Of a stretch of DNA of 12,567 nt, positions 7,618 to 12,567 are shown piece by piece. The notes under the pieces were generated by a model that saw only the letters and a list, made by a program, of their open reading frames with translations, was not told where the DNA came from and searched no databases. Within the stretch, counting starts at the first letter, position 1, and each line of letters opens with the position of its first letter. The translations under genes and the position numbers were made by a program. This DNA is from Ktedonobacter sp. 13_1_20CM_4_53_11. GTDB taxonomy: Bacteria > Chloroflexota > Ktedonobacteria > Ktedonobacterales > Ktedonobacteraceae. Location of the stretch: assembly GCA_001919995.1 (NCBI GenBank), contig MNIY01000122.1, positions 1 to 12,567 of the forward strand, in the 5' to 3' direction.

Positions 7618-8412
7618 TCATCGAACTCCCTGGACCATGGTGGGCCGCCAACGAAGTTGATCAACATTGTGGAGCAATCGCTCCAGAATCTTGCAGCGCA
7701 GGCGGTAGACTTCCTGTATGTCAGGAAACTCCTGAGAACAGAAACGGACAATCTCCCTGGGCTCGAGCCCACCGTGGAAGAGCAAGTAGGCCACCCTTTG
7801 CTCCCGCATGTCAGGCAGCATCGTTTGTAAGACCTCCCAGATCTCGCTGCTGTTGGTCGTGTCTCGCATGTGTGGTTCTTCTGGCGCTCCTGGTTGCGGC
7901 AATGAGACTTCTCTTGGCCGCGCAACCGTCCGCAGCATATCCACGATAACCCCATTCAGACTCGCGCGCAGGTACCGCAACGTGCCAGCAAGAGTGCTGA
8001 ATTCCACGTGTTGGGTCAACGCGGTCGCCTGCCAGAAGCGCTCAAATGTCTGAGCAATATAGTTCTCTTCGCTCTCCAGGCGGCAGGCAGCCTCTCTGCT
8101 GGGATGGCCCCGTAGCCAGCCGCGTACTACTTCACCGAAGCAGTGTTGCACCCATGCCCGAGCCTCCTGGACCTCTTGGATCGTCGCCCTGCGTACCAAC
8201 TCGACGCTACAGGTATCCGTGCATAGTTCACCCCGACGAAAGTTGTCGGTTTCCCTCAAGCACTGCGCTGCGAGCGCTGGGATAGTCAGCGTGCCGCATT
8301 CTACCTCTCCCTTCAAAGAAGCAGGTGATGATTGTTCAGCGAGAGTGCTCTGTAAAGCCATACGTTGTGCTCCACCTTCCGCAGAGGACGTGATTCCTGC
8401 ATCCTGTCCCAT
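7618..8412 (-). CDS. Second divergent ECF-like sigma factor, paralog of the one at 3557-4339
   Basis: A 264-residue protein starting at the ATG at 8412. The frame is open further up to 8547, but only 8412 has a strong ribosome site. It resembles the other sigma-like protein along its length: LRETDNFRRGELC against CSDETNKFLRQNV, EFSTLAGTLRYLRASLNGVIVD against NFDSLAAILKYLKMCVHSVVAD, and QEVYRLRCKILERL against DDVYRIKRNVLERL. Region 2 covers about 68-165; here the core-binding helix is closer to the classical form (NYIAQTFERFWQA). Region 4 with its helix-turn-helix covers about 190-248. The first 40 residues are a polar, variable tail. No anti-sigma gene adjoins it. The downstream neighbour is the GlsB-type stress membrane protein; upstream, on the other strand, is a decayed gene. 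The target promoters are unknown. Confidence 0.78.
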   Translation of the reverse strand: MGQDAGITSSAEGGAQRMALQSTLAEQSSPASLKGEVECGTLTIPALAAQCLRETDNFRRGELCTDTCSVELVRRATIQEVQEARAWVQHCFGEVVRGWLRGHPSREAACRLESEENYIAQTFERFWQATALTQHVEFSTLAGTLRYLRASLNGVIVDMLRTVARPREVSLPQPGAPEEPHMRDTTNSSEIWEVLQTMLPDMREQRVAYLLFHGGLEPREIVRFCSQEFPDIQEVYRLRCKILERLLHNVDQLRWRPTMVQGVR

Positions 8413-8419
8413 GGGCATA

Positions 8420-8426
8420 CTCCTTT
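8420..8426 (-). promoter_or_regulatory. Ribosome binding site deciding the start of the second sigma-like gene
   Basis: AAAGGAG on the minus strand ends seven bases before the ATG at 8412. It falls inside the longer open frame and argues that the 45 residues upstream of it are not translated. Confidence 0.7.
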
Positions 8427-8606
8427 CAGATGTTGTGCTCGCTTTTTCAGACGCCTGCGCTGGACAATTGTGGGACCCGGTTACAGGATCATCGCTTTGC
8501 TCCCCTTTGCACACATGCTGATCCTGCAATTGATCGAGACGCCGCATTCATACATTGTGGCAGCGTTTATCTAGCTCTCAGCATATCATCTCACCGTCTC
8601 AAAAGT

Positions 8607-8625
8607 GTTACGAAAACGTTACGAA
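8607..8625. repeat. Tandem GTTACGAA motif, 11-base period
   Basis: GTTACGAA occurs at 8607-8614 and again at 8618-8625, one helical turn apart. It lies about 200 bases upstream of the second sigma-like gene and just before the decayed glycosyltransferase remnant. Such spacing suits a dimeric regulator or a polymerase-binding element. The function is unknown. Confidence 0.45.
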
Positions 8626-8636
8626 CGGCAAGATCT

Positions 8637-9157
8637 CAATTCATTCATCTAGTGAAGCATTGGAAAAGCAAACGGTTTCTCTGGTACTGCGCGCTCGTCG
8701 GTTTCTGCATTGGTTTTGCTGCGTCCATTAGAGTAACAGCAGTGATCTGGTATGGTATTCTCGCTGTGTTCTTAGGCAGTTGGTGGGTTATCAATGGGGT
8801 GCGATCCAGGCGAGAAAATACGAATACATCTATTTCAGTCCTGTCGTCGGCGGCCTTCCTGGATCTGCGAACAAGTACGAGATTGACTATTGGGCATCAT
8901 GTGATAAGGCTGGTGCACAATGGCTGGCGCAGCATTATCAACAGTACACAACAAAACACAATCCATCAGTGCAAGGCATTACCTATTTTGAACAACTCAT
9001 TATGCTCTATCTGCCAGGTAATTTCCACGTTGATACACAGCAGCCTGACTTTTATGTGGCACCGACGTGGGAGAATGGTGCTAGCTCCGCCTATCGCGTC
9101 ATCCACGTTGAAAGCAGTGAAAATGTTCCGCTCTGTGTCGTCGAAACCAAAGATTAG
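8637..9157 (+). pseudogene. Remnant of a glycosyltransferase family 39 (PMT-like) membrane protein
   Basis: Two pieces in different frames resemble one protein family. The first piece (about 8637-8800) encodes a membrane segment typical of PMT-like enzymes: KRFLWYCALVGFCIGFAASI followed by RVTAVIWYGILAVFLGSWWVI. The second, from about 8780 to the TAG at 9155-9157, encodes the usual soluble C-terminus: KYEYIYFSPVVGGLPGSANK, then YEIDYWASCDKAGAQWL. In intact enzymes these blocks are separated by many residues with several membrane helices and belong to a protein of several hundred residues. Here they almost touch, with a change of frame, and the N-terminal catalytic region with its acidic residues is missing. 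So there has been a 5' truncation and an internal deletion. The family enzymes transfer sugars from lipid-linked donors at the membrane. No function is expected, although the 125-codon 3' piece could still be translated from a TTG or GTG. Confidence 0.7.
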
Positions 9158-9213
9158 TGAGAGATTGTGTAGAGACCTCCTCAATAGGCGCTGTTTGTCG
9201 AACAGGCTGTTAC

Positions 9214-11694
9214 TTACTCCCCATAGGGCACCCAGATATTCTTCACCTGCGTGGACTCGCGCAAAAACTCTTCACCCTCACCCTGCTGCGAATCCAGCCA
9301 GTTGCGCGCATGACCATAGTTGACCCACGTGCGCTTCATATTGCCGGCCGAAGCCAGTTCAACCTGTTTACTGCCATCCGCCGAGCCAAAGTACCACATC
9401 GCATCGACATCTTCGTGATCGGCCAATACCTGGCAGAGCGCATCACGTTCGCCCGTGACGATATTCACCACCCCATCAGGCAGATCTGAGGTCTCAAAAA
9501 CCTGGTAGCAGTCGGTAGCGCTGAGTGGAGCCTGCTGCGAGGGGATCACAATCACCGTGTTGCCCATGGCTATGGCGGGAGCAACCAGCGAGATAAAACC
9601 GAGCAGAGGATACTCGTCCGGGCAGGCCATGCCGATCACGCCGATAGCCTCGTTCATCGCCAGCACAACGCCGCGCAACGGTGGACGATGGACGACACCC
9701 TCATACTTGTCGGCCCAGGCAGCATAACTAAAGAGGCGCGCTATAGCTGCCTGCACCTCTTCGTGGGCGTCCGCCAGTGGGCGTCCCGTCTGCTGTACAA
9801 TGCGGCGCGCAAATTCATTTTCTCTGACCTCCAGGTTTTCCGCGATATAATAGAGGATCTGAGCGCGATTATGCGCCGTTCCAGCAGCCCAACCGCTGGC
9901 GGCATGGGCGGCTTCTACCGCGTTGCGGACATCTTTGCGATTGCCTTCCCCCACCTGGCCGATGACGCGCTGCTGAGGATCGACGACATCACGGCTATAG
10001 CCTGAGTCAGGCCGCACCTGCTTACCCTTGATAAACATTTTGGGCGTGCGATCGATAGGAGGTAACGCAGCCATAACGCCGTTTTCATCACCGGCTCGCC
10101 ACACATTATGGCCGTTTGCCTGCTCGTCATCATCTCCAGATAGCACAGGCTGCGTCCCATGCAAGGCTTTATCGCCTGGTGTGGCTGCTCCGTTCGTAGA
10201 TGAGGCCTGTTTTGACCTCTCCCGAGCTTCCCATGCTGGCCGCACATATTCGTACAGACCTTCTTTGCCACCCTCGCGACCGAAGCCGCTTTCACGGTAG
10301 CCGCCAAAACCGCTCGAAGCATCGAACATATTGGTGCAGTTGATCCACACGCTGCCAGCCTTTATTTTAGGCGCAACATCCAGCGCAAGGTTGATGTTCT
10401 CGCTCCATACGCTGGCAGCCAGCCCATAGCGCGTATTGTTGGCGAGCGCAACCGCTTCGGCAGGAGTGCGGAACGTCATCGAGACCAGCACCGGGCCAAA
10501 GATCTCCACCTGGGCAATAGTTGTCGCGGGAGAAACATTGGTGAAAAGCGTTGGTGGAAAGAAATACCCTTCCGTTGGACACGCCCACGAGGGCTGCCAC
10601 ATGTCTGCACCTTCTTCGACACCCTGTGCTACCAGGCGTTGAATCTCCTTGAGCTGCCCTGGAGAGACGATCGCCCCCATATCTACTGCTTTATCCAGTG
10701 GGTCGCCAAGACGGAGCTTCTCCATACGGACGCGTAACTTGCTGATCAGGCTGTCCGCAACGTCCTCTTGCACGAGTAAACGCGAACCCGCACAGCACAC
10801 CTGACCCTGGTTGAACCAGATGGCATCCACTACACCCTCTACCACGCTATCCAGGTCGGCATCATCAAAAACGACAAAGGGGGATTTACCGCCCAACTCA
10901 AGCGAAAGCTTTTTGCCCGAGCCTGCTGTAGCGCGGCGAATACTACGCCCCACATCGGTCGAGCCGGTAAAGGCGATCTTATTCACATGGGGATGGCGCA
11001 CCAGTGCCTCTCCAACCTGGGAAGCCTCTCCTGTCAGGATGTTGACTACACCGGCAGGAAGCCCGACCTCCTGTACAATTTCGGCGAATTTGAGGGCCGT
11101 CAGCGAGGTGTAACGGGCCGGTTTCAACACGACCGTGTTCCCCATTGCCAGGGCCGGGGCAATCTTCCAGGCCAGCATGAGCAAGGGGAAGTTCCAGGGG
11201 ATAATCTGGCCTACCACGCCAACGGGTTCATAGCCCGGTAGCTCCGAGGACATCAGCTGCGCCCAACCCGCGTGATAGTAGAAGTGGCGCGCGACGAGCG
11301 GGATATCCAGGTCGCGTGTCTCGCGGATAGTTTTACCATTGTCCAGCGACTCCAGTACCGCCAGCAGGCGCGAGTGTTTCTGGATATGACGCGCGATGGC
11401 ATACATGTAGCGCGCACGCACATGACCCGGCGCCTTGCCCCAGCTCTCAAAAGCTGCACGGGCGGCTGCCACGGCAGCATCGACATCGGCGCTATTGGCG
11501 GCTGCAACCTGTGCCAGCGGTTTCCCATTCGCCGGATTGATGCTCTCCAGGTACTGCCCACTGGCAGGAACAACCCACTGGTTGTTGATAAAGAGGCCAA
11601 AAGGTTGGTGCTCCTTGATCCACTGCAAGGCCGGAGTAGCCGATTCTGGCGCGGGTCCATACTCCATGGTTTCAAAAATATCCATTACGTTCAC
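9214..11694 (-). CDS. ALDH16-like tandem aldehyde dehydrogenase (active plus degenerate domain)
   Basis: An 826-residue NAD(P)-dependent aldehyde dehydrogenase made of two ALDH units. The first (about 20-500) has the full catalytic set: N168 in PWNFPLL, K191 in VLKPA, E266 in LELGGKS and nucleophile C300 in GQVCCAGSR. After a polar linker (about 505-565) the second unit starts near FIKGKQVRPDSG. It keeps the fold pattern (VAPAIAMGNTVIVIP, LPDGVVNIVTGE), but PWNFP is replaced by CPDEYP and the catalytic Glu and Cys are absent. The end VKNIWVPYGE is characteristic of ALDH16. In that family the second half is non-catalytic and helps shape the enzyme. The start is GTG 11694, with AAGGAGG six bases upstream; the frame is open further up but would overlap deoC. 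It lies 16 bases downstream of deoC, so it probably oxidises acetaldehyde or a related aldehyde from deoxyribose breakdown (inferred). Confidence 0.9.
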   Translation of the reverse strand: MNVMDIFETMEYGPAPESATPALQWIKEHQPFGLFINNQWVVPASGQYLESINPANGKPLAQVAAANSADVDAAVAAARAAFESWGKAPGHVRARYMYAIARHIQKHSRLLAVLESLDNGKTIRETRDLDIPLVARHFYYHAGWAQLMSSELPGYEPVGVVGQIIPWNFPLLMLAWKIAPALAMGNTVVLKPARYTSLTALKFAEIVQEVGLPAGVVNILTGEASQVGEALVRHPHVNKIAFTGSTDVGRSIRRATAGSGKKLSLELGGKSPFVVFDDADLDSVVEGVVDAIWFNQGQVCCAGSRLLVQEDVADSLISKLRVRMEKLRLGDPLDKAVDMGAIVSPGQLKEIQRLVAQGVEEGADMWQPSWACPTEGYFFPPTLFTNVSPATTIAQVEIFGPVLVSMTFRTPAEAVALANNTRYGLAASVWSENINLALDVAPKIKAGSVWINCTNMFDASSGFGGYRESGFGREGGKEGLYEYVRPAWEARERSKQASSTNGAATPGDKALHGTQPVLSGDDDEQANGHNVWRAGDENGVMAALPPIDRTPKMFIKGKQVRPDSGYSRDVVDPQQRVIGQVGEGNRKDVRNAVEAAHAASGWAAGTAHNRAQILYYIAENLEVRENEFARRIVQQTGRPLADAHEEVQAAIARLFSYAAWADKYEGVVHRPPLRGVVLAMNEAIGVIGMACPDEYPLLGFISLVAPAIAMGNTVIVIPSQQAPLSATDCYQVFETSDLPDGVVNIVTGERDALCQVLADHEDVDAMWYFGSADGSKQVELASAGNMKRTWVNYGHARNWLDSQQGEGEEFLRESTQVKNIWVPYGE

Positions 11695-11700
11695 GTGGGG

Positions 11701-11707
11701 CCTCCTT
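11701..11707 (-). promoter_or_regulatory. Ribosome binding site selecting the GTG start of the ALDH16-like gene
   Basis: AAGGAGG on the minus strand lies six bases before GTG 11694 and 15 before ATG 11685, favouring the GTG. It sits in the 16-base gap after the deoC stop codon, as expected for a co-transcribed gene. Confidence 0.75.
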
Positions 11708-11710
11708 CTC

Positions 11711-12567
11711 TCAAACCATGGGGTTATAGTGTGCCGCTGCATAATGCCCGGTGGCAAAGTACGAAAGCTGTCGTTCGATATCAGAGAGCAGGCCGCTGGC
11801 GCCAATGCGGAAAAGCGTGTTGTTCAACCAATCGTTACCTATCTCTTCCTTCATCAAAATCAACCAATCGAGCGCTTCTTTGGCGCTGCGTATACCACCT
11901 GCCGGTTTGAAGCCGACTTTATAGCCGGTCTGCTCATAATAATCGCGTATAGCACGTACCATGACGACCCCCATAGGTAGTGTGGCGTTGACGGGCTCTT
12001 TGCCGGTAGAAGTCTTGATAAAGTCGGCCCCCGCCATCATGCAGATCAGGCTGGCCATGCCAACATTGCGCAGCGTGGCAAGTTCATACGTGGCGAGTAT
12101 AGTCTTCATATGCGCATCGCCACAGGCTGCGCGAAAGGCGCGTACCTCATCATACAGCGCCTGCCAGTTACCAGTCAGCACGTGAGCGCGTGAGATCACG
12201 ATGTCAATCTCCGTTGCCCCCGCTTTTACCGACGCGGCAATCTCTCCCAATTTCTGCTCCATAGGGTTCTGCCCCGCGGGAAAGCCCGTCGAGACGGCAG
12301 CGACGGGGATGCCCGAACCGCGTAGAGCATCGACCGCGACAGGCACCAGGTTATGATAAACACACACCGCTCCAACCTGCACGTTCAAATCCTTGACTCC
12401 CAGCGCCTGTAGTATTTCCTGGCGCACAGGCTGGCGGGCCTTGGCGCACAGGCGCAGCACATTGCCAGGGGTATCATCACCCGCCAGGGTAGTCAGATCA
12501 ATGCAGGTGATAGCTCGCAGCAGCCACGCCGCCTGCCACTCCTTCTTGACAGTGCGCCGCGTGCTCA
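11711..12567 (-). CDS. deoC: Deoxyribose-phosphate aldolase, 5' end outside the window
   Basis: 284 residues are visible; the N-terminus lies beyond the right edge. The enzyme splits 2-deoxyribose 5-phosphate into glyceraldehyde 3-phosphate and acetaldehyde in nucleoside catabolism. The frame continues upstream of the GTG at 12460 into family sequence (CIDLTTLAGDDTPGNVLRLC), as in the E. coli type, so that codon is not the true start. Class I aldolase residues are present: D121 in EIDIV, the Schiff-base lysine K184 in FIKTSTGK, and K220 in GFKPAGGIR. The C-terminal part (DWLNNTLFRIGASGLLSDI) also matches the phosphate-binding end of the family. The TGA at 11711-11713 is followed after 16 bases by the ALDH16-like gene, indicating an operon. 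The promoter must be outside the window. Confidence 0.95.
   Translation of the reverse strand, partial: STRRTVKKEWQAAWLLRAITCIDLTTLAGDDTPGNVLRLCAKARQPVRQEILQALGVKDLNVQVGAVCVYHNLVPVAVDALRGSGIPVAAVSTGFPAGQNPMEQKLGEIAASVKAGATEIDIVISRAHVLTGNWQALYDEVRAFRAACGDAHMKTILATYELATLRNVGMASLICMMAGADFIKTSTGKEPVNATLPMGVVMVRAIRDYYEQTGYKVGFKPAGGIRSAKEALDWLILMKEEIGNDWLNNTLFRIGASGLLSDIERQLSYFATGHYAAAHYNPMV

Noticed and set aside
8430..9323. Open frame of 297 codons on the plus strand as one intact gene
   Set aside because: Only its middle part resembles a membrane glycosyltransferase; the beginning is antisense to the upstream region of the sigma gene and the end leaves the family frame. It is treated as part of a pseudogene.
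11695..11805. Longer start of the ALDH16-like protein inside deoC
   Set aside because: The extra residues overlap deoC out of frame and are unlike the family; an AAGGAGG directly before GTG 11694 fixes the start.
11272..11910. Open frame of 212 codons on the plus strand
   Set aside because: It lies antisense to the ALDH16-like gene and deoC, both with clear catalytic motifs; its translation shows no family features.

Overview
The window looks like a chromosomal stretch from a Chloroflexota bacterium of the Ktedonobacteria type. This is inference. It rests on several small, divergent sigma-like factors, DUF4388 (PATAN-like) and Cache proteins, a GlsB-type membrane protein, a TPR-CHAT protein and an ALDH16-type double aldehyde dehydrogenase, all in a genome of moderate GC content. 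No rRNA, tRNA, CRISPR array or insertion sequence was recognised.

Left part (1-4339, all minus strand). In transcription order this holds a divergent ECF-like sigma factor, a soluble protein with two zinc-binding anti-sigma (ZAS) motifs and a C-terminal beta-rich domain, and a large TPR protein that enters a CHAT (caspase-like) protease domain and runs off the left edge. Sigma factor, anti-sigma and TPR-CHAT side by side suggest a cytosolic stress or defence switch in which the protease might release the sigma factor. This is the most interesting system in the window. The gaps between the three genes (about 390 and 216 bases) mean they may not share one transcript.

Middle part (4340-7122). 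A 499-base divergent control region carries a 15-base-arm inverted repeat and a good candidate promoter. It separates the sigma gene from a rightward pair: a DUF4388 protein with a C-terminal helical domain, and a two-TM Cache receptor that lacks a methyl-accepting signalling domain. The Cache frame stays open for 41 codons beyond its TAA stop.

Right-middle part (7137-9157). A GlsB/YeaQ-family membrane protein and a second sigma-like protein, paralogous to the first, are both on the minus strand. Next to them is a decayed glycosyltransferase-39-like gene on the plus strand, with a truncated 5' end, an internal deletion and a frame change.

Right part (9214-12567, minus strand). deoC (deoxyribose-phosphate aldolase, 5' end beyond the window) is followed after 16 bases by an ALDH16-like tandem aldehyde dehydrogenase with an active first half and a degenerate second half. 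Together they form a deoxyribose-phosphate catabolic operon: DeoC releases acetaldehyde and glyceraldehyde 3-phosphate, and the dehydrogenase could oxidise the aldehyde.
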